59,239 nucleotides of DNA from the NCBI GenBank assembly GCA_934184665.1, contig CAKPSX010000006.1:1-59239 (forward strand), in the 5' to 3' direction. Below, in pieces: positions 1 to 8,190 of the stretch. The notes beneath the pieces were generated by a model, which saw only the letters and a list, made by a program, of their open reading frames with translations, did not search any database and was not told the origin of the DNA. The position numbers were made by a program, and so were the translations under genes. Numbering within the stretch: the stretch's first letter is position 1; every line of letters starts with the position of its first letter. The stretch is from an uncultured Clostridia bacterium (GTDB taxonomy: Bacteria; Bacillota; Clostridia; TANB77; CAG-508).

Positions 1-17
1 TCAATTCTAGTTTCCAT
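1..17 (-). CDS. 5' end of an unidentified gene leaving the window
   Basis: On the minus strand a GAAGGAG ribosome binding site is followed after 9 bases by ATG and the codons for METRI before the window ends. A good promoter lies about 230 bases upstream (247..275), so this is probably a true gene start with a long leader. Nothing can be said about the product from five residues. Confidence 0.5.
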
Positions 18-246
18 CTACATTTTCTCCTTCGAATTTTGATTTTTTGCTACATCTTACTCCAAGTTTTCCACATTTTTCTGCTCACATTTGCCATAAA
101 ACCAATTTTACAAAACTATATTTTATCTTTCTAAAACTAATCTTATAACGCATACTGCAAACTTCTTTTCAGACTTCGCACTCAAAATTTCTATATTTAT
201 TATTACCAATTTTATTACATTTTAAACATAGAATTATTTCAAAATT
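18..246 (-). other. long untranslated leader of the left-edge gene
   Basis: About 230 bases lie between the minus-strand promoter and the start codon at position 17. I see only two overlapping short reading frames without good ribosome binding sites, and no terminator followed by a T run. It could be a plain AT-rich leader or an RNA element that I do not recognise. From 276 to 395 I see nothing besides promoter-upstream sequence. Confidence 0.35.
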
Positions 247-275
247 ATAATATCAAAAATGCACCCACAAGTCAA
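247..275 (-). promoter_or_regulatory. sigma-A promoter firing out of the left edge
   Basis: Minus strand reads TTGACT, a 17-base spacer, then TATTAT. It is placed downstream of the rfbB terminator and points to the left-edge gene, so it separates the polysaccharide operon from the next transcript. Confidence 0.75.
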
Positions 276-395
276 TACGTTTTGCAATTATTTTTGAGTG
301 CAATCGACTTTTTTATTTTAAATGATGTTTTATGTTATTTAAAAATTCAGTTCAAGAGTAATCATTTCTAGTATGGACGGATGCTTGCAAGCAGG

Positions 396-427
396 AAAAA
401 TCCCTCCTATTTTAAATAGGAAGGATT
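396..427 (-). terminator. Rho-independent terminator of the rfb operon
   Basis: AATCCTTCCTATTT pairs with AAATAGGAGGGATT (one mismatch) and is followed on the minus strand by five T residues. The rfbB stop codon (407..409) lies inside the stem. The GGAAGGATT/AATCCCTCC stem closely resembles the terminator at 21668..21711. Confidence 0.85.
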
Positions 428-1372
428 AGCTAAATACCAATCTATTGTTTTTATTATTCCATCTTCAAATTTTGTTTTAGGAGTCCAGCCTAATTCATTT
501 GTGATTTTTGTAGGGTCTATTGCATATCTGTAGTCATGACCTTTTCTGTCTTCAACAAATGAGATTAAATCTTCACTTTTTCCTAATCTTTTTAATATTA
601 GTTTAACTATATCTATATTTCTTTTTTCATTATGGCCACCAATGTTGTATCTTTCTTTTGGCTTTCCATTTGAATATACTAAGTCTATTGCTTCGCAATG
701 GTCTTCAACATATAGCCAATCTCTTATATTTTTACCTGTTCCATAAACTGGTAGTTTTTCATCATTCATTGCTAATTTTATCATATGTGGTATTAGTTTT
801 TCATTATGTTGATATGGTCCATAATTGTTTGAACAGTTGGTAACTGTTACATTCATTTTATATGTTTCTGCATATGCTAATGCAATTAAATCTGAGCTTG
901 CTTTTGATGCTGAATATGGGCTGTTTGGTTTTATTGGTGATGTTTCTGTAAAATATCCTTCTTCACCTAATGTTCCATATACTTCATCTGTTGATATATG
1001 TACAAATTTATTTTTACTTCCTTCTCCCCATTTTTGCTTTGCAGCTTCAAGTAATGTATGTGTTCCTATTACATTTGTTTGTGTAAATATAAATGGTGTT
1101 TTTATACTATTATCAACATGTGATTCTGCTGCAAAGTGAATTACTCCATTTATATCATATTTATCAAATATTTCTTTTACAAGTTCAAAATCACATATGT
1201 CTCCTTTTTCGAATTTTATTTTATCTTTCACATTTCTTAGATTTTCCATATTACCAGCATATGTTAATTTATCTAATACTATAATATTATATTCTGGGTG
1301 CTTTTTTGTTATATATTCAACAAAATTACTTCCTATGAAGCCTGCTGCGCCTGTTACTAGTATGTTTTCCAT
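407..1372 (-). CDS. rfbB: dTDP-glucose 4,6-dehydratase
   Basis: Converts dTDP-glucose to dTDP-4-keto-6-deoxyglucose, the branch point to rhamnose and amino-dideoxy sugars. The 321-residue extended SDR protein has the NAD-binding GAAGFIGSNF near residue 8, the STDEVYG segment near 127, and the catalytic YSASK near 152. Start ATG follows AAGAAGGAGATAAGAG. It is the last gene of a 13-gene minus-strand operon, with rfbA 144 bases upstream. No rfbC or rfbD is present, but a WecE-type transaminase is in the same operon, so the likely end product here is dTDP-4-amino-4,6-dideoxygalactose rather than dTDP-rhamnose, unless rfbCD lie elsewhere. Family assignment is firm. Confidence 0.96.
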   Translation of the reverse strand: MENILVTGAAGFIGSNFVEYITKKHPEYNIIVLDKLTYAGNMENLRNVKDKIKFEKGDICDFELVKEIFDKYDINGVIHFAAESHVDNSIKTPFIFTQTNVIGTHTLLEAAKQKWGEGSKNKFVHISTDEVYGTLGEEGYFTETSPIKPNSPYSASKASSDLIALAYAETYKMNVTVTNCSNNYGPYQHNEKLIPHMIKLAMNDEKLPVYGTGKNIRDWLYVEDHCEAIDLVYSNGKPKERYNIGGHNEKRNIDIVKLILKRLGKSEDLISFVEDRKGHDYRYAIDPTKITNELGWTPKTKFEDGIIKTIDWYLANPSYLK

Positions 1373-1393
1373 CTCTTATCTCCTTCTTGTTGT

Positions 1394-1507
1394 GAAAGAA
1401 TTACAATTTTAGGCTGTGTCAGATTTCATTTAAAACGCAGTTACATACAACTCGTATGCGCCTTTGCCTTTTAAATAAAAGTTTCCTTGCCAAAATTTAA
1501 TTCTTTC
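1394..1507. repeat. 114-bp imperfect palindromic element between rfbB and rfbA
   Basis: The ends GAAAGAATTACAATTTTAGGC and GCCAAAATTTAATTCTTTC are near-perfect inverted repeats. Inside lie a second pair (TTTCATTTAAAACGC with GCCTTTTAAATAAAA) and a central GCATAC/GTATG hairpin. The whole element can fold into one long cruciform or RNA stem. It fills the rfbA-rfbB gap almost exactly, so it is transcribed within the operon. It looks like a small MITE-like or interspersed palindromic repeat; no second copy was seen in this window. Confidence 0.7.
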
Positions 1508-1516
1508 CCAACTAAA

Positions 1517-2386
1517 CTATTTTCTTTTTAATAGATTTAGTAAATACTTACCATATTGAACTTTTTTCAATTCATTTCCTATTTCTTCTAACTGCTCATC
1601 ATTTATGAAACCTTGTCTCCAAGCGATTTCTTCTATACACGCAATATAAAATCCTTGTCTTTCTTGTACAGTTGCTACAAAATTACTTGCATTTAGCATT
1701 CCTGCTGGAGTACCTGTATCAAGCCATGCAAACCCTCTTCCGAATTGTAAAACTTTCAATTTTTTATTTCTTAAATATTCTGCATTTATATCTGTTATTT
1801 CTAATTCGCCTCTGCCAGATGGTTTTAGTCTTTTTGCTATTTCTATTACATTATTATCATAGAAATATAATCCAGGAACAGCAAAATTAGATTTTGGTTT
1901 TTTTGGTTTTTCTTCTAATGATATTACATTTTTATCATCATCAAACTCAACTACTCCAAACTCTGTTGGATTGTCAATTGGATATGCAAATATATATCCA
2001 CCTTCTTTTAATTCTGTTCCTCTTTTTAGTATATCTGCAAAACCTTGTCCGAAGAAAATATTATCTCCAAGTACTAAGCAAACACTGTCATCTCCTATAA
2101 ATTCTTCTCCAACTATAAATGCTTCTCCTATTCCTCCTGCTTTTTCTTGAATTTTATATTGTATGTTTACTCCTAATTTTGAGCCATCTCCAAATAAATC
2201 TTCATATAGTTTTATATCTCTTGGAGTTGATATTATTAATATATCTCTTATTCCACTCATTAGTAATACTGATAATGGATAATATATCATTGGTTTATCA
2301 TATATTGGTAAAATTTGTTTTGATACACTTATTGTCATTGGATATAATCTTGTTCCTTTTCCACCTGCTAATATTATTCCTTTCAT
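1517..2386 (-). CDS. rfbA: glucose-1-phosphate thymidylyltransferase
   Basis: Makes dTDP-glucose from glucose-1-phosphate and dTTP, the substrate of the adjacent RfbB. The 289-residue length is normal. The nucleotidyltransferase signature GGKGTRLYPMT starts at residue 8, with KQILPIYDKPMIYYPLS following; the VLGDNIFFG metal-binding segment lies near 105 and EEKPKKPKS near 158. A GGAGG site precedes the ATG. It lies 25 bases after an SMR-like gene and belongs to the same transcript as the glycosyltransferases to its right. Confidence 0.97.
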   Translation of the reverse strand: MKGIILAGGKGTRLYPMTISVSKQILPIYDKPMIYYPLSVLLMSGIRDILIISTPRDIKLYEDLFGDGSKLGVNIQYKIQEKAGGIGEAFIVGEEFIGDDSVCLVLGDNIFFGQGFADILKRGTELKEGGYIFAYPIDNPTEFGVVEFDDDKNVISLEEKPKKPKSNFAVPGLYFYDNNVIEIAKRLKPSGRGELEITDINAEYLRNKKLKVLQFGRGFAWLDTGTPAGMLNASNFVATVQERQGFYIACIEEIAWRQGFINDEQLEEIGNELKKVQYGKYLLNLLKRK

Positions 2387-2411
2387 TTACTATTCCTCCT
2401 AATTATTACTT

Positions 2412-2756
2412 TTATATTGAATATATAAATACACCTGCTAAAACTATTAATAATCCTATTAATTTTTTCTTTTTTATTTTTTCTTTTAAAAATATATAAC
2501 TTAAAACTGCCACAAAAATATATTCTAATGTTCCTAATATTGGTCCATATGATAATGGCAAATATTTATATGCAAATACTGAGCATAATGTTGCTATAAA
2601 AAATATTGAATATGAGCAAATCGTTTTTACATTCAAATATTCTTTTATTATACTATCTTTTTTTGTATCTGCTGATTTCTTTAAAAGTACTTGTGCAAAT
2701 GCAGAAATCAAAACACCTGCTATATAAATTAATCCATATATAAATACTTTATTCAT
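2412..2756 (-). CDS. small EamA/SMR-type membrane transporter subunit
   Basis: A 114-residue protein with about four hydrophobic helices (near 5-25, 47-64, 72-90, 97-113) and the SMR/EamA-like segment SYGPILGTLEYIFVAVLSY followed by FLKEKIKKKK. It overlaps the preceding gene by 8 bases, so the two are translated as a pair. Paired half-size members of this superfamily, such as ArnE/ArnF, flip undecaprenyl-phosphate-bound sugars across the membrane. Neighbours (GtrB-like transferase and polytopic glycosyltransferase) fit that role. Function is inferred from fold and context; drug export is the alternative. Confidence 0.75.
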   Translation of the reverse strand: MNKVFIYGLIYIAGVLISAFAQVLLKKSADTKKDSIIKEYLNVKTICSYSIFFIATLCSVFAYKYLPLSYGPILGTLEYIFVAVLSYIFLKEKIKKKKLIGLLIVLAGVFIYSI

Positions 2757-3108
2757 CTGAAACCACCACCAGACTTACTCCTATAAATACGACAATTGCT
2801 CCTATTATCATATTTACTGTGATTTGCTCTTTAAAAAATAATACTCCCCAAACTATACCCCAAACTATTGTTATAGCTTTGTTTATAAAGGCAGTGGTTA
2901 ATGAAAATCGTTTTAAAACTTGTTGCCACATTATTGCATATATTCCCAAAATGAATATTGATAATCCATAAAATAGGCAAAACTTCAAAGACAAGAAATC
3001 ACTTGAGCCTGCTAATTTTGAGAATACTCCACAAAATGAAAATATTAGTAATATTATATGTAAAAATATGTAGTTTTTTATTTTTTCTTTTTTCACGTTT
3101 ATTTGCAT
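2749..3108 (-). CDS. small EamA/SMR-type membrane transporter subunit, partner of the next gene
   Basis: A 119-residue four-helix protein of the same superfamily as its downstream neighbour, with the typical VWGVLFFKEQITVNMIIGA segment near residue 85-103 that marks the third and fourth helices. The ATG directly follows AAGGA, which is too close; a GTG at 3096 lies 12 bases from the same site and may be the real start. Together with the 114-residue protein it probably forms a heterodimeric lipid-linked sugar flippase for the product of the GtrB-like enzyme at 4210..5145. Confidence 0.72.
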   Translation of the reverse strand: MQINVKKEKIKNYIFLHIILLIFSFCGVFSKLAGSSDFLSLKFCLFYGLSIFILGIYAIMWQQVLKRFSLTTAFINKAITIVWGIVWGVLFFKEQITVNMIIGAIVVFIGVSLVVVSDE

Positions 3109-3200
3109 TCCTTTCCAAGTACATCTTTAGCCTGAAAATAACTATAATTCCAATAACACAGTTTGCATCACTCAAAATTATAATTATTTTCAGAACATTT

Positions 3201-4193
3201 TTATTCTTTTGTAAAACGTTGTGCTTCCATTTCTTTTTTGTAATCTTCAAGATATGAAATATAATCATATTCTGGTTCATATCCTAAATCTTCTTTTATA
3301 TTTGATATATCCATTACAAAGTCATCACAGTCTTTTTTCTCTGGACATTCAATTATTTTAGATGGATTGTCTTTTGGTGAAAATACTTTTATCATTCCTT
3401 CTATTTGTTCTCTCATTGTTGTTTTAACACCTGTACCAGCATTGTATTGTCCTGTAGTAACTTTATTTGTCATCATTGCTTTATATATCATTTGGCATAA
3501 ATCTTTAACATAGACAATATCTTTTCCTAAATCTGGGTTTCCCCATAATTCTATGTCTTTTCCCTCAATTGCTCTTTGTATCATATATCTATATGATATA
3601 AGAACTTTTTTTCCATCAACATAGTAATATTCTTCTGGTGAATACATATATATATTAGGTAGTTTAAATATAAAGTTTTTAATTCCATATATTTGATGAT
3701 AGCATTCTATTAAATCTACTGCTGCACATTTTGTAACTGCATATACTGCATGGTCTCCTTTAAATATTGGTTTTCTTGGTGCATATGGTTTTAATGGTAA
3801 CTTATCTTTTAAATATCCATTCATCTCAGCCCATGTATGTGTATATATTATTCTATCTGCATTTACTTTTCTTGCATATTCTAATACATTTAATGTTCCT
3901 GTAACATTAACATCAATATATTTGTGAGGATCATCTTTTTCAAGATATGCTGGTAATACACCTGCAAAATCAACTATTGCATATACATTGCTTTGTGGTA
4001 ATTTATCAAAATCTTTTTCATTTGTGATATCTACTTGTTCATATCTTCCATTATAAAATTTGAATGGATATTTTGATTTTGTTCCTGTTGCTATTATTTC
4101 ATATTCCTCCATATTTAAATTTTTAAGTAAATAATCAATATAGTACATTCCTAAATTTCCTGCTGCTCCTAATACAATTACATTTTTCTTCAT
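3201..4193 (-). CDS. NAD-dependent epimerase/dehydratase (extended SDR)
   Basis: A 330-residue nucleotide-sugar epimerase or dehydratase. The start is placed at MKKNVIVLG because AGAAGGGAAAG lies 8 bases upstream and the Rossmann motif GAAGNLGMYY then falls at residue 9. The catalytic YAVTK sits near 160, with the companion THTWAEM near 131. Longer in-frame starts would run into the preceding glycosyltransferase gene. It sits between a lipid-phosphate glycosyltransferase and the SMR pair, so it probably supplies the sugar that they transfer and flip. The substrate cannot be read from the sequence. Confidence 0.85.
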   Translation of the reverse strand: MKKNVIVLGAAGNLGMYYIDYLLKNLNMEEYEIIATGTKSKYPFKFYNGRYEQVDITNEKDFDKLPQSNVYAIVDFAGVLPAYLEKDDPHKYIDVNVTGTLNVLEYARKVNADRIIYTHTWAEMNGYLKDKLPLKPYAPRKPIFKGDHAVYAVTKCAAVDLIECYHQIYGIKNFIFKLPNIYMYSPEEYYYVDGKKVLISYRYMIQRAIEGKDIELWGNPDLGKDIVYVKDLCQMIYKAMMTNKVTTGQYNAGTGVKTTMREQIEGMIKVFSPKDNPSKIIECPEKKDCDDFVMDISNIKEDLGYEPEYDYISYLEDYKKEMEAQRFTKE

Positions 4194-4209
4194 ATTTTCA
4201 CTTTCCCTT

Positions 4210-5145
4210 CTATTTGACATTATATTTTTCTTTAATAACATATTGTGGTGAATCATTAATACAAATATAAATTCTGCCAATGTATTCTCCTATAAGTCCA
4301 AGCATTACCATTATCATTCCGCCTATAAATAAGAATACTGCCATTAATGAACTATATCCTTGTAATACATTTGGATGGAAGAATAATTTATATATAATGA
4401 TATATAGTCCATATAAAAATCCTACTAATGCTGTAATTACTCCAACTACTGTTGAAACTCTTAATGGTTTTACAGAAAATGCTGTGAAACCATTAATCCA
4501 TAATTTAAGCATCTTTTTAAATGTAAATGTTGTTCTTCCAACTATTCTTTCTCTTTCTTCCATTTCCACATTTACTATATCACTTGTTGTTCTTAAAAGC
4601 AACCCTGTCATATATGGATATGGATTTTTATATTTTAATATTTCCTCAACTATATATCTTTGCATAGCTGAAAAGTTTGTAAAGCTTAAATCTTTTGGCT
4701 TTTCCATAACTACTTCTGTCATTTTTCTATTTACAACTGTTCCGAAACTTTTGAAAATAGATTGTTTATATACTGGATATTTTGCTATTGAAACATCGTG
4801 TCCTTCTTCTAAAGGTTTGATTAATTTCCATAAACTTTCCATTGGGCATTGTCCATCATCATCCATTAATATAATATAATCACCTGTACATACTGACATT
4901 CCAGCCATAAGTGCTCCTGGTCTATTCATGTTTTTTGCTAGTGATAAAACTTTTATTTTTTCATTTTCATTTGCAATATTTTTTAACACTTCTAAAACAT
5001 TGTCAGGTGATTTATCATTAACTGCAACTACTTCATAATCATAGTCACTTGCTGATACTACTTTTATAATTTCATTTATTACTGGTTCAACTGTACGTTC
5101 ACTTCCATAACATGGAATAATAAAACTTAATTTTTTGCCATTCAT
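4210..5145 (-). CDS. GtrB/ArnC-like polyprenyl-phosphate glycosyltransferase (GT2)
   Basis: Transfers a sugar from a nucleotide donor to polyprenyl phosphate on the cytoplasmic face. The 311-residue protein has an N-terminal GT2 domain with FIIPCYGSERTVEPVINEI at the start and the metal-binding LMDDDGQCP near residue 93. Two C-terminal hydrophobic helices (about 233-258 and 266-290) end in GEYIGRIYICINDSPQYVI, the layout of GtrB, ArnC and CsbB. The neighbouring epimerase, SMR pair and 580-residue membrane protein make up the remaining parts of a GtrABC-like decoration pathway. Confidence 0.9.
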   Translation of the reverse strand: MNGKKLSFIIPCYGSERTVEPVINEIIKVVSASDYDYEVVAVNDKSPDNVLEVLKNIANENEKIKVLSLAKNMNRPGALMAGMSVCTGDYIILMDDDGQCPMESLWKLIKPLEEGHDVSIAKYPVYKQSIFKSFGTVVNRKMTEVVMEKPKDLSFTNFSAMQRYIVEEILKYKNPYPYMTGLLLRTTSDIVNVEMEERERIVGRTTFTFKKMLKLWINGFTAFSVKPLRVSTVVGVITALVGFLYGLYIIIYKLFFHPNVLQGYSSLMAVFLFIGGMIMVMLGLIGEYIGRIYICINDSPQYVIKEKYNVK

Positions 5146-5163
5146 TTTTAATCACTTTCCTTT

Positions 5164-6906
5164 TTAAATATTCTCCTTATATTCTTGTCCTTTTAATACT
5201 ACTGACTGGTCTATATCAAAGTATTTTTTTATCGCAGTATCAATCCAATCAATACCTGTCATAGCAGTAAATCCGTATTTTTCGTCTTTTGGAAGTAGTA
5301 AAACTAGTTCTTTATCTTTTTGACTCTCAACTGTTGGGTTTTCTTTTACAAAGTTTTCTAATCTTGAGATATTTTCATTATATATTATTTTGTTATCTTT
5401 ATATCCCATATATATTTGAAGTGCATTAGACATTGCTGCCATTCCAAACACTAATAATATTGTAATAATAATTTTATCATTTTTTGATTTGTCAATATCT
5501 AAGCTATAAATTCCAGCATATGTTACTATCAGTACAATTCCCCAATATGCATTAACTACTGTTAAAGGTATTGCAAATGCTAATAAAATTGAATATTTAT
5601 ATTTTAATGATATATAACATAAATATCCTATTGCTATTATAAAGAACATTATTGTTGTAAATGTAGTTCTTAAAGGACTATATGGAGCCATTACCATAAT
5701 TCCTTGTGTAAAATATCCTGATAATAATATTATTGGTAGTAATATATTCTTTTCTTTTTGAGCTATATAAATAGATATTATTAATGACATTAGCATTACT
5801 GCACTTGTTATCATATATGGCATTAATAAAGATAAATATAAACTTTTTTGGCAATATGCTATATATAAGTTTTTAAACATAAAGAATTTTTTTTGTATTG
5901 ACTCTATATTTGGAAGATTTAAAGCCATTACTAAACATGTAAATAAGAAAATTATTATTCCTATATTAAAAAGTTGTAATATTGTTTTTTTAGTTTTGTT
6001 TTCTTCCTTATTAGCTACTTGAAGCCCTATTGCAGAAACCATTCCTAGCATTAATAGTGTGTAAAATGGTAGTCCAGCTGTTTCATATGTTTTAAAATCA
6101 AATAATAAACCATATACTCCATCAACTCTATATAATATTTTTTCTATAATGTTCATGTTGCTGTAATCTTGGAATGTATCCATTCTACCTGAGTTTCCTG
6201 GTGATAAATAAAATATCATACATCCTATTATACAAAACGCTATTGCCACCCATATTATTTTTTTGATTTTTTCTTTGTCTTTAATTTTTGAATATATAAT
6301 TATTAATCCTGCTATAAATAATGACATTATACCTGTTTGGGCACTACTCCATCCTGAAAACAATCCCAAAATTGGTAAAAGTATATAATCATATTTTTTT
6401 ATTTCTGTTTTCATTATTAATTTTGAATATATTGCATATATAAATATAAACATCTCAAATGTTGATAATATATAAGCAACACTTCCATCAAGCCAATAAA
6501 TTGTTTCTTTTGCTGTATAAATTCCTAAGAAAAAGATTCCAAACCACATTATTGCTGCAACAATACTTCTACTATTTTTATTTTTAGATTTATATGTTGC
6601 CATTTTCGAACCTAAGCCAACCATTATTGCTATTAAGAGAGTGTTTATAATTTTCCAGACATTAGTTCCTACTTTAAAAAATAAAATAACTAATATTCCA
6701 GTATATCCTCCACCCCATTCAGTATAGTGTTCTATAAAATATGATAATATATCTGTATTTACATTTGGTTTTACATAATATCCTAATGAAAAATCATCAG
6801 CATACAAAACCACTTGATTCATTTGGATTAACAATAAAATATATCCAATTGCCATTATGACTATAAATATTTTATTTTCTGAAATCAGTTTTTTTAATTT
6901 TTCCAT
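5164..6906 (-). CDS. polytopic GT-C-like glycosyltransferase (DUF6056/GtrC type)
   Basis: A protein of about 580 residues with roughly a dozen hydrophobic helices and a first extracytoplasmic loop carrying ADDFSLGYY, the acidic pair expected of a GT-C enzyme that uses lipid-phosphate sugars. A weakly folded soluble tail of about 80 residues ends the protein. I place the start at ATG 6906, preceded by AAAGGG; a start 30 bases upstream would touch the previous gene. It lies directly before the GtrB-like gene and is the best candidate for the enzyme that moves the flipped sugar to the polymer. Family assignment is by topology and loop motif. Confidence 0.7.
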   Translation of the reverse strand: MEKLKKLISENKIFIVIMAIGYILLLIQMNQVVLYADDFSLGYYVKPNVNTDILSYFIEHYTEWGGGYTGILVILFFKVGTNVWKIINTLLIAIMVGLGSKMATYKSKNKNSRSIVAAIMWFGIFFLGIYTAKETIYWLDGSVAYILSTFEMFIFIYAIYSKLIMKTEIKKYDYILLPILGLFSGWSSAQTGIMSLFIAGLIIIYSKIKDKEKIKKIIWVAIAFCIIGCMIFYLSPGNSGRMDTFQDYSNMNIIEKILYRVDGVYGLLFDFKTYETAGLPFYTLLMLGMVSAIGLQVANKEENKTKKTILQLFNIGIIIFLFTCLVMALNLPNIESIQKKFFMFKNLYIAYCQKSLYLSLLMPYMITSAVMLMSLIISIYIAQKEKNILLPIILLSGYFTQGIMVMAPYSPLRTTFTTIMFFIIAIGYLCYISLKYKYSILLAFAIPLTVVNAYWGIVLIVTYAGIYSLDIDKSKNDKIIITILLVFGMAAMSNALQIYMGYKDNKIIYNENISRLENFVKENPTVESQKDKELVLLLPKDEKYGFTAMTGIDWIDTAIKKYFDIDQSVVLKGQEYKENI

Positions 6907-6937
6907 AATCCCTTTTATTCCTTCCTTAATGCACATA

Positions 6938-8101
6938 TTAAAGTAATGAATCTATACCACTACTCTTAAGTTCGTCTTCTATTTCTTTTAGTTTTTCATC
7001 ATTAGAATCTAATATAAAGAAACCTTTACGAGATGAACTGTCTGTAATTTGAGAGTTATCTTGTCTTATTTCTGTTTCATAACATATTTCTTCTGGAAAT
7101 TTATTTTTTATAATTTCATATCTTTTTATATCTTCACCATTAAATATAAATTTAATAATTGCATTTTGTGGTTTATTTGCTTTTACTAATTTGATTTTGT
7201 TTCCTAAGGCAACATCTAATACCATTTTAACAAAATCATATCCTGTAGAAATTTTTACAAGATGTGAACCAATACAATCTCCACCCATTCTTGCTCCTAT
7301 TTCTATTATTCTTATTCTTCCCTTTTCATCAACTTTAAATTCTGCATGTGATGCACTATTTTCAATTTTTAATGCTGTTAATGCTTTTTTTATTATTTCT
7401 GATGCATTTTTTTGTTGTTCTTCTGTTAAATCTGATGGTTGTTTATGACCTGTTTCTATAAAATGTGGTGCTCCTGTTGTATATTTTTTAGTAAATGTAA
7501 GTATGTGGTGTTCTCCATTTTGTGTAATTCCTTCACAGCTATATTCATTTCCTGTGATATATTCTTCTACAATAGCCTTTTTTTCAAATGATAGTTCTGC
7601 TGAAAGCGGAATTGCTTCTTTTACTTCTTCTATGTTTTTACATAAGAATATACCTCTACTTCCTGATCTATCTGTTGGTTTTACTATTACAGGAAATTCA
7701 AACCCATCTAATATTACTTCATCATCTTTACCTAGTTTTACGAATTTTGGTACATCTACTCCATTTTCTAAAAATACTTTTCTCATCTCATATTTATTTG
7801 TACATTGTTCAGAGTATTTTGGATTATTGCATGGAAGTCCTAATTCATGTGCTAGGTAATTTACCGTTATTGATGCTAAGTCAGAGCCTATTGATGCAAC
7901 TGCTTGTGGCTTTATTTTTTTACATTCTTCAAGTATTCTGTCTTTTTCAACAATACTTATTGGATAAAAATAATCTGCTGTTTTTTCTCCAATTGAGCCA
8001 TCTTTCCATGCAAATACATGTGTTTCATATCCTAATTCTTTTGCTTTTAATATAAGTGGATTTTGAAAATCGTTTGCTCCTATAATTACTACTTTTTTCA
8101 T
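6938..8101 (-). CDS. ATP-grasp ligase
   Basis: A 387-residue cytosolic ATP-grasp enzyme. It has an N-terminal pre-ATP-grasp fold (VVIIGANDFQNPLILKAKELG), the glycine-rich ATP-binding loop KPTDRSGSRGI near residue 145, and the metal-binding segment EIGARMGGDCIG near 272. Such enzymes join a carboxylate to an amine or thiol through an acyl phosphate. In this operon, which makes a 4-amino sugar but has no sugar N-acetyltransferase, it may acylate the amino group with an amino acid or other acid; that is inference. Start ATG is preceded by GGAAGGAAATG. Confidence 0.82.
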   Translation of the reverse strand: MKKVVIIGANDFQNPLILKAKELGYETHVFAWKDGSIGEKTADYFYPISIVEKDRILEECKKIKPQAVASIGSDLASITVNYLAHELGLPCNNPKYSEQCTNKYEMRKVFLENGVDVPKFVKLGKDDEVILDGFEFPVIVKPTDRSGSRGIFLCKNIEEVKEAIPLSAELSFEKKAIVEEYITGNEYSCEGITQNGEHHILTFTKKYTTGAPHFIETGHKQPSDLTEEQQKNASEIIKKALTALKIENSASHAEFKVDEKGRIRIIEIGARMGGDCIGSHLVKISTGYDFVKMVLDVALGNKIKLVKANKPQNAIIKFIFNGEDIKRYEIIKNKFPEEICYETEIRQDNSQITDSSSRKGFFILDSNDEKLKEIEDELKSSGIDSLL

Positions 8102-8190
8102 TTTATATCATTTCCTTCCTAAAAAATAAATTTATGGTCAGAAGAGAATTAAATAATTAATTCTTCTTCGCCATATCATATTCTTCTCTA

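Noticed and set aside
8139..8169. hairpin between the ATP-grasp and membrane protein genes as a terminator
   Set aside because: The stem is imperfect, AT-only in the centre and lacks a clean T run; the genes on both sides clearly belong to one operon.
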